Source of the DNA: Thermofilum sp.
Lineage (GTDB): Archaea; Thermoproteota; Thermoprotei; Thermofilales; Thermofilaceae
Length of the DNA stretch: 64,000 nucleotides
Assembly (NCBI GenBank): GCA_038741495.1
Contig: JAVYKX010000002.1
Span: 486,518-550,517, forward strand
Reading direction: 5' to 3'
Shown here: one piece after another, positions 41,987 through 50,778 of the stretch
How the letters are laid out: every line of letters starts with the position of its first letter
Position numbering within the stretch: position 1 is the stretch's first letter
Position numbers and translations under genes: made by a program
Notes under the pieces: model-generated
Databases searched by the model: none
Told to the model about the DNA's origin: nothing
The model's input: the letters and a program-made list of their open reading frames with translations, nothing else

Positions 41987-43228
41987 CTAGGCGAGGGAGG
42001 GGTAGTGGAGGTAGCGCAGCCCGAGGAGCTTAGCCACCGCTCTGAGCTCTTCGACGACGTTGCCCGGGATGAACACGTGGTGGTTTGCAGGCGCGGCGCG
42101 CGGCAGCTCTTCAGCCCAGGGCCCGAGCTCGACGAGCGCTTGCGTCCTGCAGGCTGCCCCGCTCAGCAGCCCGGACTCCACAACCTTCGCTAGCCCTGCA
42201 CCCAGCACCGCGAAGTCTGGGGAGATCGAGGCGATCGTGTAGGTGCTGTGGGCCAGCTTCCCCGAGAGAGCGTGCGGGTAGCCGGACTCGAAGTGCGGGA
42301 GCACTCTACCGCTCTCAACCATGTTGAAGGCGATCGTGCAGTGGGAGAAGACCCCCCGGGTCCCGCTGAACGCGGTAGCGTTAGCGATCCACCCCGCGTA
42401 CCCTGTCAGCTCCCTCGAGACCAGCATGAGCAGCACTGCCTGAAGGTCCGCTTCGCACGCCGTGACGAGCCCTTCCGCGTTCAGCTTCGCGAGCGCGAGG
42501 CAGGGCGTCACCCCGCGCTTCACAAGGTAGTCGAAGCAGTCGATCGCCACGGCGTCAAACCTCCCGAAGAGCTCCCGCAGGGCCGCGTACACCCTCCCCA
42601 CTTCGAGAAGCTTCTCCCCGGAGACGCCGAACGCTTCCCCCACCTCCTTGGCCAGCGCCCGGGAAACTGCCTCGTCAGCCTGCTCCACCATGCGCTCGAA
42701 CTCGCTTTGAGTGATCAGCTCCACCCTGGCGCCCAAGCGGCGCTCGAGAGCCTCCGCCTGAGGAGGTAGAGCGTCTTGGATCACCGCCACCCTGACGCCG
42801 TGAAGCTTCGCAGCGGCGAGCACCGCTCTTGCTAAGCGCCGCCCCCGCTCCGCGCAATCCCCGCTCCACGGGCTGTAGCAGGGTGAAAGCCAGACCCGAA
42901 CCCCCCTCGCCTCCAGCTTGTACCGGGCGGAGATCGCTGAAGCGAGGCTGTTGTGCTCCCCGTGAGCAAGCATAGCGACTGCAGCGAAGCCGCCCGCGCT
43001 CACGAACTCCTGGGCCAGCTTACTCGTCCCACCGGTCAGGAAGAGGAGGATCGGCAAGCCGCCGGCAGCCGAGGACCCAGCCCTCCTAGCCTCCTCGACG
43101 CTAGTGACCACGTCTACCTCCTCCACAGCGCTCCCGAAGGCGGTGCGCAGCGCAGCCAGGAGCTTCGAGTAGTACTCCTCGCCGTGCAGCCTCGAAGCTA
43201 GAGGTACGAGGACTGTTCTCACCGGCAT
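41987..43228 (-). CDS. L-fucose/L-arabinose isomerase-family protein
   Basis: About 413 residues, two Rossmann-like N-terminal domains and a C-terminal catalytic-type domain. The family pattern appears as GLVTACEADLQAVLLMLVSR (C-E-x-D-x-x-x-A) with FSHCTIAF and NHHVFIPGN later. Such proteins isomerise deoxy or pentose sugars, but many archaeal members are uncharacterised. The ATG at 43228 (MPVRTVLVPLASR) is preferred over the Met at 43252. Confidence 0.65.
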   Translation of the reverse strand: MPVRTVLVPLASRLHGEEYYSKLLAALRTAFGSAVEEVDVVTSVEEARRAGSSAAGGLPILLFLTGGTSKLAQEFVSAGGFAAVAMLAHGEHNSLASAISARYKLEARGVRVWLSPCYSPWSGDCAERGRRLARAVLAAAKLHGVRVAVIQDALPPQAEALERRLGARVELITQSEFERMVEQADEAVSRALAKEVGEAFGVSGEKLLEVGRVYAALRELFGRFDAVAIDCFDYLVKRGVTPCLALAKLNAEGLVTACEADLQAVLLMLVSRELTGYAGWIANATAFSGTRGVFSHCTIAFNMVESGRVLPHFESGYPHALSGKLAHSTYTIASISPDFAVLGAGLAKVVESGLLSGAACRTQALVELGPWAEELPRAAPANHHVFIPGNVVEELRAVAKLLGLRYLHYPSLA

Positions 43229-43315
43229 AATGGCCTCATGGAGGGCAGACAAAAATCCCTTGCTTAGCTGTTACCTCCCAAGTTCTCGTACCGGCCATAG
43301 CTTTCAAGCGAAGGC

Positions 43316-44266
43316 TTAGCCAGTTAAACTGCCGGCAAGCTTTTTCGCTTCCTCCAGCGACCTCTCCGTGCGCCTTCTCAGCTCTTCTCTCGCAGCTTTG
43401 TCGACACGGACCCTAAGCAGCATCTCCATGGTCTCTGAAATGCTTTCCTCATCGTTAAGGAAAAAGAGCGCGTAGCCGCCGAAAAGCTCGCGAAGCGTTT
43501 TAGTCGAAGACACTGCGAGAGGCTTCGCTAAGGCTACCGCCTCCCAGGCTGCCATCATCGCAGTGTACTCCCTCGTGGTTGCTGCCACAACCCCCCTCGC
43601 GCACGCCAGGAGCCTGTAGTACTCATCATCCGGAAGGAATCCGGTGAACTTAACGCGCGGGTTTTCGTAGCGCTTAAGCCAAGGCCTCCTCCCCCAATTA
43701 CCCGTTACGAATAGCTTGACGTCTCCCCTAACCCTGTGGAAAGCTTTCACCACCTGCTCGACAGGCTCAGGGAGCGAACGAAGCAGGCATAACTAAGTAC
43801 TCTTCCCCCTCCGGGCATTTCCAGGCGTAGCGGCTGCGGAGCCGCTGCTCGAGCAGCGGCCAGGGATCGTAAACGACGAGGATCCTATCCTCCCAGCTGT
43901 GCGGCAGCAGTTCTAAAACCTGGTTGTTGTGTACGATAACAGCATCGCATCTTTCGAGAAGCTTCTTGAAAGGCGCGTTGAGGACGAAACTTTTCCAATC
44001 GTCGTGCACGAGAAACCCGCTGTGTACATCAGCCACCAACCTAAACCCGTATACTCTCTTAAGGGTCACAGCTTCAGCGAGGAGGGGACCCTGGGGGAGT
44101 TGAATCCACACGTTCCGTGCTGTCGAGCGCCGCAGCAGCTGAGCTGTTCCCGCCATAGCCCTTAAGTAAGGCGGGAATCCCGGAAGAAGCCACTTTCATC
44201 CCGAGCAGCTCTGCGAGCAGCTCTGTTCTTCTAGAGAGGCGCCGCCAAGCGATAAATAAACCGCAT
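43316..44266 (-). pseudogene. Glycosyltransferase family 4 gene broken by several frameshifts
   Basis: Protein-like segments occur in different frames. From the 5' end: LFIAWRRLSRRTELLAELLG with MKV (about 44255-44205); LLPGFPPYLRAM then AGTAQLL...WIQLPQGPLL to VMPASFA (about 44200-43770); then PEPVEQVVKAFHRVRGDVKL to the stop at 43316 with FTGFLPDDEYY and AAWEAVALAKPLAVS, a GT4 acceptor/donor core. Joined, they give one GT4-type protein. At least two internal frame changes, plus a likely one at the start, argue for a true pseudogene rather than one sequencing error. Confidence 0.72.
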
Positions 44267-44272
44267 CATCTG

Positions 44273-45238
44273 CTACAACTCTGCGTGGTAGTTTTTAATA
44301 GCTTCACAGACGTCGGGAAGATCCCCCCTTAGGCTGCGGGCAACGTAGTACCTCCACATCAGCTTCACAAGCTGCTTCTTCACAGCTATCGGCACCCCTT
44401 GTGCGCCGTACACGCGCAGGTGAACCCAGACCGTTGGTGCCAGGCCAACCACGGGCCTCACAAGGGAGAGCCACGCGCCGAGCCGCGACCGCGGCACACT
44501 GTAGCTCTCTGCGACTATACCGTACTTCAAAGCTACTTTGAGCGCTTGCTTTATTTGCTGCTTCTCCCTGCTGAAAGTCAGCGGCTCTGGAGGGTGGAGG
44601 TGCGTCACGCCCACCGGGTTGACCACGTACCTGTACCCCCTGCACCGCACGTAGTGGTGAAGCCACGCGTCCTCGAGCACGTGCAGCTCCGGCGGGATTC
44701 TCACCCCTTCCACTGCCTTCCTCCTAAGCAGGGTGTCGTGCGTCCCACCCCTACGCTCGAACGCCTCGACGAGGTAATCCCCGTAGTCCCGCCCCAGAGC
44801 CTCGATGTAGCGTTTCTTCGAGATATCAGCGTCCCAGTTGATACCCCACACCTCTCCCACACGCTCATCCTCTAAGGCTTTATTCTCCTCGACCCACTTC
44901 CACCAGCCCTGATTTAGAACGCAGTCGTCGTCGAGGAACATTAACCACTCCTCGCTGAAGTTCTCGAAGAAGGTGTCGAGTGCCGTCTGCCGCGCCGTCG
45001 CCCGGGTGGGGTGGCTCCAGCCCTGTGGGAGCCGGGAGCGCGTCGCAACAAGCTCTTTGCCATTTTCCTCTGCGAACCTCCTCACAGCCTCTGCTGTCTT
45101 CTCCGAGGAAGAGTCATCCACCAGGATGACGCTGTAGTAGGGAACCTGGAGCGATGCTTCGAGAACTTTCAGAAACACATCCTCGCCAACGCGCTCAACA
45201 CTGTCCTTCACGATCATTGAGAGCACAGCTTTAACCAT
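44273..45238 (-). CDS. Glycosyltransferase family 2
   Basis: 321 residues. GT-A fold elements: VILVDDSSSEKTAEAV (nucleotide-sugar site), WLMFLDDDCVLNQGWWKW (D-x-D metal site) and a later HVLEDAWLHHYVRCRG (E-D acceptor region). The C terminus has weak hydrophobic stretches. It transfers a sugar from a nucleotide sugar, likely to a surface glycan. The ATG at 45238 is about 25 bp after a TATA-like TTTTTTTATTCC (minus direction); the frame stays open upstream but is non-coding in character. Confidence 0.85.
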   Translation of the reverse strand: MVKAVLSMIVKDSVERVGEDVFLKVLEASLQVPYYSVILVDDSSSEKTAEAVRRFAEENGKELVATRSRLPQGWSHPTRATARQTALDTFFENFSEEWLMFLDDDCVLNQGWWKWVEENKALEDERVGEVWGINWDADISKKRYIEALGRDYGDYLVEAFERRGGTHDTLLRRKAVEGVRIPPELHVLEDAWLHHYVRCRGYRYVVNPVGVTHLHPPEPLTFSREKQQIKQALKVALKYGIVAESYSVPRSRLGAWLSLVRPVVGLAPTVWVHLRVYGAQGVPIAVKKQLVKLMWRYYVARSLRGDLPDVCEAIKNYHAEL

Positions 45239-45382
45239 GCAACTCAAGGAGTAAGGGGAGAGGAATAAAAAAAGTATCACTGGCGATTCTCCGTAAGAGG
45301 ATCTAACGTGTTGTGTCTCCGAGTTAGCCATCTGAGGCTGCTGAGAGCGCTGTATACAGAACGAAGATGTTTATCAGAAGCC

Positions 45383-46322
45383 CTACGTTTTAAACCTCTT
45401 TTTGCGACTTGAACTGCAGCATATCCTAAGAATGTAGCTCGCAGCGGTTAAGGCGAGGAGAATATTACACCGAACTACCGCGTAGACCAGGAGAGATAAG
45501 ACGGGCGCGTACCCGAGGTATAACGCGTGTCTCGGGTTGCGAGCAAGGTAAGTTATAAAGGGCCTAAGCCCTGGCTTCAGGTCTAAGCATAGGGCTTTAG
45601 CCTTACCCTTCTTCCTCAGCCCTTTCATAAGCTCTGAAAGCGGCTTGCCAGTGAAGATATCAACTCCAGGGTCGCTTGTGAGGTTCAAGTCTATGGCGCG
45701 CACTCCCTCATCGAGAAATACGCGGAAGCCCAATGCCCTCGCTCTCCAGCAGAAGTCTAAATCTTCGTAGAGAGTGAGGTCAGGATCGAAGCGCACCTTT
45801 TCCAAGGTCTCCTTCCTTATTAGAGTGGCGCTCATCGTTACAGCCGGCACTTCTACTACTCCTCCGGCAGCGCCACACCGCATTTTGTCGAGCTCCCGCC
45901 ACCCCTCCTCAGCGTTTCTCACAGCGAGAAAACTCACCGGGGCCGAGATGATGTCAGCCCCCCATTTCGATCGCCGAGCCGACAAGCCTCTCCAGAGCGC
46001 AAGGCTGCATGATAACATCGCTGTCCCAGAAGAAGGCGAAATCCCCTCGCACACGTGATATGCAGATGTTCCTTGCCTCCGGGATCGTGCTTGGCTGAAC
46101 GATTATCTTGTAGCCTGAGAACCCAGCTGTGGAAAGCAGATCCCTGCAGATCTTAACCGTTCTGTCCGTGCTGCCACCATCAACTACGACGACGTACAGC
46201 CTATCTTTCGGGTAGCTCTGCGAAATAAGGCTGCGCAGAGCTTCGCTGATAACTCTTTCCCTGTTGAGCGTGATGATGCAGACGGTAACGAGCGGTTTGC
46301 TGGCAGGCATTTCGCTGGCCAT
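45383..46322 (-). pseudogene. Glycosyltransferase family 2 gene with one frameshift at a C6 run
   Basis: The N-terminal half reads VTVCIITLNRERVISEALRS, VVVVDGGSTDRT and FFWDSDVIMQPCALERLVGS, then stops at about 45954. The C-terminal half continues in another frame: GADIISAPVSFLAV, then MSATLIRKETLEKVRFDPDL, YEDLDFCWRARALGF and C-terminal hydrophobic helices, to 45383. The junction is a run of six C at 45958-45963 (G on the coding strand); five would restore the frame. It may be a sequencing error, a recent lesion, or a slippage site. Start ATG 46322 (46310 possible). Confidence 0.8.
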
Positions 46323-46768
46323 CCAGCCACCGGCGACAGTTGTAATGTATCGGTAAATATTTAGCTGAAACATTGCATACCTTTCCGCTCCGGCTTTGCC
46401 TATTTGCACTAAACGCCGGTTGCTCGATTAACTAATAAGCTTCTAGTCTCTCTCAGGAGAATATAGCTTGCTAGAAACTTCTCCAAAAGCTTTCTCTTTT
46501 GCTAGCTCAGCTGCCTGGCTTGGGTGTATTTCTCTCTATTTTGCTGCCTAATCCGATCGCGAACAGCCGCTGTGCCCGGTGGGAGCTCCAGCACTCCAAG
46601 TCCTACCTCTTGCTTACAGGTTCTCACGCGCTTCGATGGAGGCTTCGATTCGAGTTCAGAAGAACCAGAGAGTGCAGGTCAGAGTTCTAGCGCTCTTCTC
46701 AACCAGGAAGAGAAGCAGGGGGAGCCTACTGCTGCGAGGTTTTCTTCGGGGCGGGCGGCTTAGACGCG
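46323..46768. other. Intergenic region without a supported gene
   Basis: 446 bp between two glycan genes. The first 200 bp are less GC-rich than their surroundings and include an AAATATTTACC TATA-like element (about 46351-46361, minus) that suits the frameshifted GT2 gene. The rest gives open frames on the plus strand with Ser/Arg-rich, non-protein-like sequence. I see no RNA gene. Confidence 0.4.
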
Positions 46769-48736
46769 CTAGCAACGCTCACCTTCTACATTCTCTGCTT
46801 TCTGACAGCCCTGGGCCTGGAGGAGGTAGATTTTGAAGGATCCTTCCTTCAGGAGGTAGAGGTCTCCACAGTCGAGCTCTAGCTCAGCGAAGGTCACGAG
46901 GATAAGCTTGCCAGTACTGTTGAGAAGGCTGCACGCTTTCACGCTCAAGGGTGTAGCATCCCAGATCAGTGCGGAGGGGGTGGGGTTGCGCACCGCTAAG
47001 TGCACCCACCTAGCCACGTTCCCGTTTTCAGCGAGGACCGGAGCTCCCGGCGGGTTCTCCAGGAAGTATTCGGCCACTTCTGCCAGCTGCTCTGCGCTGG
47101 GAGGGCTGGGTCCGAAGAACGAGGGAACCTCTCTGAGGCTTGAAGTGTATTTGGCTGCCTGGCCTAAGGAGAAGGCGTTGAGCGTGCTGGGCAAAGCCAC
47201 TAGAAGGAGGTAGGCGGCGATAATCCTCCTATCTTTTGTAGCGCCAACGAGCCCGGCGGCTGCTAGGGTGGAGGCGAGAGGTGCTGCGCCGATCAGGAAC
47301 CTGTACCACGTGGTCACCGCGGTGTAAGGAGCTATCAGCGGAGATAGGCCGGCAGACATCAGAGCTGCTAAAACCAGTTTAGTGTACTTCAAGCCGGGTC
47401 TCGCGAGAGCCAGAGCCGCGAAGGGCAGAGTTAAGCCGTAACCAGCCGCCAGGTAGCTCGCAGCCTCGCCTGTAACTGCCACAACGTCCGCGTAGGCCGC
47501 CATGCCTGGGAAGGCGACTCCAGTATACTCGCTGGGAGCTACGAGCCGCGTGAAACCCCAGTACCAGAGCTCGAGGGCGGTCGAAGCGGCCAGAGCCGCG
47601 GCACCGGTCGCAATCGACGCGGCATCGCGGCGCCTCATAGCGCTTACTACGTAAGCTAGGGACAGAATGATAGCGGCGAACGCCGTCACCTCGTGGCTCA
47701 TCGCAGCGAGCACGACGAGCGCAGCCGCAGCGAGGCGGCTACGTGAGCTCTCGCGTAGATCGTCGATGTCGAGGCAAGCAACTGCGGAAACCAGGAAGAT
47801 GGAGCCGAGAAGCTGGCGGTGGTAATCCCACGAGATCCTAAAGTTGAGGAAGTAGAGCGCCGTCAAGGTACCCGCCAGGAGGCTGGCCTTCCAGCCCAGC
47901 CTGAGGACTCTCTGAGCGTAGAGCACCGTTGAGGCAGCTAAGGTGGCGTACGCCAGCGGCGGGTAAAGCTTGAACGCTACCCAGGCGTGGCCAGCTAAGG
48001 CGGCCGGCAGCAGTACGATGTCGAGAAGCGGGGGAATGTTGCGCAAACCGCCCATCCAATAGTAAGAGGTGAAAGGGTTCAGCTTCTCCGCGAAGTCAAG
48101 GAGGTGAGCCATGTATTCGACGGTATCCCACCCCACTGGCCAGGGCCACCAGAGAATCTCAGGAGTGATCCTCCACGCGAACGCGAAGAGGAAAGCTAGG
48201 AGCACAGCCGTCCAAGGCCTCGCCGTGACCGCGCTCGCAACCGACCTCAGCCCACTAGTAAGCTGAGCCTCCACTTCCGCGAGGGTCGGGCCGCGAGCGA
48301 GTTCAAGCGGAGAGCCAACCAAGGCGTGAAGCGCGGAAGACGCAAAGATGAGGAGCGAACCCGGGAACACCCAGAAGGAGAGGCTAAGCCCGAGGGTCGT
48401 ATACGGCCCGCCGAGAGGCGGGATAACGATGAAAGGAACCATGTAGAGAGCGTTAACGGCGAGCGAGCCCAGCCTACCTACAGCGACCAGCACAAGCCCC
48501 TCCAGCTCGAGCATGAGGGTTGAGTAGATGCTCGCCCTACCCCAAAAGAGCTTGAAGTCGGCGGCTGCTGTCAGAAGCGAGAACGCGGCAGCCCCCCAGA
48601 TAGCGTAGTCGTAAAGCACGACATTGAATTCCGTTTCAAAGAGAGGCTTAACAGCAAACACGAGCATGAAAGCAGCGAGCGCAGGCAACGGGCGAGCTTT
48701 CATCATTATCGAGCTGCTCGAGCTATCAGGGTGCAC
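46769..48736 (-). CDS. Large polytopic membrane protein, glycosyltransferase (GT-C)-like
   Basis: 655 residues, about 13-15 membrane helices and a C-terminal extracytoplasmic domain of roughly 120 residues. An acidic first-loop motif, WPVGWDTVEYMAHLLD (GxD), resembles the catalytic loop of GT-C/dolichol-phosphate-sugar enzymes. WYRFLIGAAPL late in the membrane part also fits that class. The exact activity is unknown. GTG at 48736, about 25 bp after a TATA-like GATAAAAAGAAATATT (minus). Confidence 0.6.
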   Translation of the reverse strand: MHPDSSSSSIMMKARPLPALAAFMLVFAVKPLFETEFNVVLYDYAIWGAAAFSLLTAAADFKLFWGRASIYSTLMLELEGLVLVAVGRLGSLAVNALYMVPFIVIPPLGGPYTTLGLSLSFWVFPGSLLIFASSALHALVGSPLELARGPTLAEVEAQLTSGLRSVASAVTARPWTAVLLAFLFAFAWRITPEILWWPWPVGWDTVEYMAHLLDFAEKLNPFTSYYWMGGLRNIPPLLDIVLLPAALAGHAWVAFKLYPPLAYATLAASTVLYAQRVLRLGWKASLLAGTLTALYFLNFRISWDYHRQLLGSIFLVSAVACLDIDDLRESSRSRLAAAALVVLAAMSHEVTAFAAIILSLAYVVSAMRRRDAASIATGAAALAASTALELWYWGFTRLVAPSEYTGVAFPGMAAYADVVAVTGEAASYLAAGYGLTLPFAALALARPGLKYTKLVLAALMSAGLSPLIAPYTAVTTWYRFLIGAAPLASTLAAAGLVGATKDRRIIAAYLLLVALPSTLNAFSLGQAAKYTSSLREVPSFFGPSPPSAEQLAEVAEYFLENPPGAPVLAENGNVARWVHLAVRNPTPSALIWDATPLSVKACSLLNSTGKLILVTFAELELDCGDLYLLKEGSFKIYLLQAQGCQKAENVEGERC

Positions 48737-48787
48737 GGTCTCCCACCAGAGAAGAAATATTTCTTTTTATCTTCAGACTAGCGAGTC

Positions 48788-49597
48788 TTAGTCCCCCGTA
48801 CCCCAACTTTCCTTCAGCGGTACCTTTTTCTCCATCTCTCTGGCAGCCTCCTCCGCCTCCTCCAGCTCCTTAAGGGTATTAACGGACATCCAAGCCCCCT
48901 GTGGAACTACGAAGGCGTTAAGCCTCCTCCTATCCGCGAGAAGAGGCAGGAGAGTGTTCTCGAACTCTACCGCGCGCGGTGCGCTCATATCCACGACCTC
49001 CGAAAGGAGCTTCAAAGCCTGAGGCTCGAAGATGTAGAGGCCCGTGCTCGCGTAAACCCTCAGTGATGGCTTCTCCTCGAACTTTACCGCTAAGCCTAGG
49101 GCATCCACCTCTACGACACCGTAGGGAAGCTGGAGCCCCGCGACGACCGCGACGCTAGCCCAAACACCCAGCCTTCTCACAGCTTCAAGGTGGCTCGCGA
49201 GGAACCGGAGAGGCAGCGTCCCATCTAGAAAAACATCATCGGGGAAAGCTACGAGCACTCTTCTACCAGGGTCGAGGCAGCCCGTCTCCAGAGCGTGCTT
49301 TAGCGCTTTCCCCTTCCCCACCTTCGGGAGCGGCGGGTCCCTGCACACTCTCACCCTGACCCCGAACTGCACCTCGCTCGCGCGTCTCGCAACCTCCTCG
49401 TGCCTCGCCAGCACAGCGAACTCTTGAAAGCCGCTAGAAGCTAAGTAGCGGATGCAGCGGTCGAGGAGCGGCACCCCGTTCAGCGTGATCAGGGGCTTCG
49501 GCACCCCGATGAGCCCCATCCTCTTACCCTCACCACCCGCCATCACTGCGACCTGCGTGGCAGCAGCTTCTCGGCTCAGCAGCTCAAGCGCGCTCAC
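48788..49597 (-). CDS. Nucleoside-diphosphate-sugar pyrophosphorylase
   Basis: 269 residues. The N-terminal NTP motif VAVMAGGEGKRMGLIGVPK and PLITLNGVPLLDRCIRYL is that of sugar-1-phosphate nucleotidyltransferases; VAFPDDVFLDG is the metal-binding pair. The LPYGVVEVD and KFEEKPSLR blocks also fit. It makes the activated sugar for the nearby glycosyltransferases; which sugar or nucleotide is unknown. GTG start. Confidence 0.88.
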   Translation of the reverse strand: MSALELLSREAAATQVAVMAGGEGKRMGLIGVPKPLITLNGVPLLDRCIRYLASSGFQEFAVLARHEEVARRASEVQFGVRVRVCRDPPLPKVGKGKALKHALETGCLDPGRRVLVAFPDDVFLDGTLPLRFLASHLEAVRRLGVWASVAVVAGLQLPYGVVEVDALGLAVKFEEKPSLRVYASTGLYIFEPQALKLLSEVVDMSAPRAVEFENTLLPLLADRRRLNAFVVPQGAWMSVNTLKELEEAEEAAREMEKKVPLKESWGTGD

Positions 49598-49838
49598 ACC
49601 TCCTACTCTGAAGACCTCTCCATTATTCTTAACTCCGCCCCCAGCGCAGGAGCGGGCAGCACCAGGAAGGCTAGACGAAGCTATAGAGCAGAGACTTACA
49701 GCTGCAACAAGCCTCCAGGAAGTTACCGGCTCTACCCGCGGCCTAACCGCTACGGAAAGGAAAATACCTAAAAGAGTAGAAATAGTCTTAACATGTTACC
49801 CGCTACTGCTTCGTATCTTTTAGCTCTCAAGCAGCAAT

Positions 49839-49850
49839 GTTTATTTATAG
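49839..49850 (+). promoter_or_regulatory. TATA element for the exported protein at 49873
   Basis: TTTATTTATAGG, 23-34 bp before the ATG at 49873, which is thus probably a leaderless start. Confidence 0.5.
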
Positions 49851-49872
49851 GCATTCAGCTTCCCTACATTGT

Positions 49873-50337
49873 ATGAGAATGTCGATCGTAAAATGCCTTA
49901 CCCTCCTGCTTCTTATAGCTTTACTGGTTGTGGCGACAACGGTTTTCTCCGCTTCCACCTTCCCAATGGAGGTGAAGGATATAAAAACTCTTGATGAGGA
50001 AGGCAACCCTAAGACCAGCTTCAGGAGGGGCGACCTAGTCCTAGTGCAGGCGACGGTCGATTGCCCCTTCATGTTCTACGCGCCTCCCCAGTACGACTTC
50101 CTTTTCATCGTCAAGTTCGTAAACAGCCAGGGTGTAACTTTCTACTACGGCGTAATCTACGGATCCCTGCAACCGGGTAAGAGCGCAACGTACGCTGTAG
50201 GCGGAAAGATACCGGAAGGGGCACCCACGGGAACCTATAGAGCGTACATCTACGTCTGGAGCAACTGGCCAGCGTACGAGACGCCGACGGCTTACGCTGA
50301 AGTAAAGTCTGTAGACTTCACGGTGACGGGCGGCTAG
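49873..50337 (+). CDS. Exported hypothetical protein with Ig-like fold
   Basis: 154 residues: a signal peptide (about 3-25, VKCLTLLLLIALLVVATTVF) and a beta-rich domain resembling an Ig/CARDB-type adhesion domain: SFRRGDLVLVQATVDCPF, FIVKFVNSQGVTFYYGVIYG, GTYRAYIYVWSNWP. It shares the theme of SNWPTGTY (50779 gene) with its neighbour, so the two domains may be related. Probably secreted or surface-attached. Confidence 0.62.
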   Translation: MRMSIVKCLTLLLLIALLVVATTVFSASTFPMEVKDIKTLDEEGNPKTSFRRGDLVLVQATVDCPFMFYAPPQYDFLFIVKFVNSQGVTFYYGVIYGSLQPGKSATYAVGGKIPEGAPTGTYRAYIYVWSNWPAYETPTAYAEVKSVDFTVTGG

Positions 50338-50414
50338 AGGACTTTGAGTCTCACATCTTGAATGTAACATCATAGCCTGCGGCGCTGACCGAGGCTGGAC
50401 AAGTAAGCATCCCG

Positions 50415-50729
50415 ATGTCAGACGCGTGGGATGTACTTCGGTGTGCCGAAGAAGCTGTAGTGCGAGCAGAGCGGGAGGGGCGGACTAGGGGTCTCGAGAG
50501 GGCCACGAGCCTGCTGCATGAGACGCGGTCCCTTTTCGAGCAGAGTAAGTCCAAGGTTGCTCAGGGTAGGGCCCTAGAGGCGGCGAACTCGGCAATAAGC
50601 CCTCTAGCGATTTTCGCACCAATAGCTATAGCGATTGTCGTGGTGATCGTATTAGGCTATCTAGCGTACAGAGCAATTAAGATGAGAAGGGCTCTTAGAA
50701 TCCGAATTCGCATTTTTCTTTCCTCTTAA
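50415..50729 (+). CDS. Small protein with helical region and one TM helix
   Basis: 104 residues: a charged, probably coiled N-terminal half (CAEEAVVRAEREGRTRGLE, then ATSLLHETRSLFEQSKSKVA), one membrane helix (about 64-86, LAIFAPIAIAIVVVIVLGYL) and a basic tail. Similar helix-plus-TM plans occur in the proteins at 50779, 54253 and 56597. A T-run follows the gene. Function unknown. Confidence 0.55.
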   Translation: MSDAWDVLRCAEEAVVRAEREGRTRGLERATSLLHETRSLFEQSKSKVAQGRALEAANSAISPLAIFAPIAIAIVVVIVLGYLAYRAIKMRRALRIRIRIFLSS

Positions 50730-50730
50730 G

Positions 50731-50741
50731 TTTTTTGAATG
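50731..50741 (+). terminator. T-run terminator after 50415-50729
   Basis: AAGTTTTTTGA right after the stop codon, followed by the promoter of the next gene at 50750. A T-run this close fits an archaeal intrinsic terminator. Confidence 0.4.
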
Positions 50742-50748
50742 CAGTAAA

Positions 50749-50757
50749 GGTTATATA
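50749..50757 (+). promoter_or_regulatory. TATA element for the gene at 50779
   Basis: GTTATATAG, about 25 bp before the GTG at 50779. It overlaps the GTG at 50758, which argues for the downstream start. Confidence 0.5.
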
Positions 50758-50778
50758 GTGCAAAGTAAAAGCTTCAGC

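Noticed and set aside
46499..46836. Overlapping plus-strand frames in the glycan gap
   Set aside because: Three frames open at once, Ser/Arg-rich; no family and no start context.
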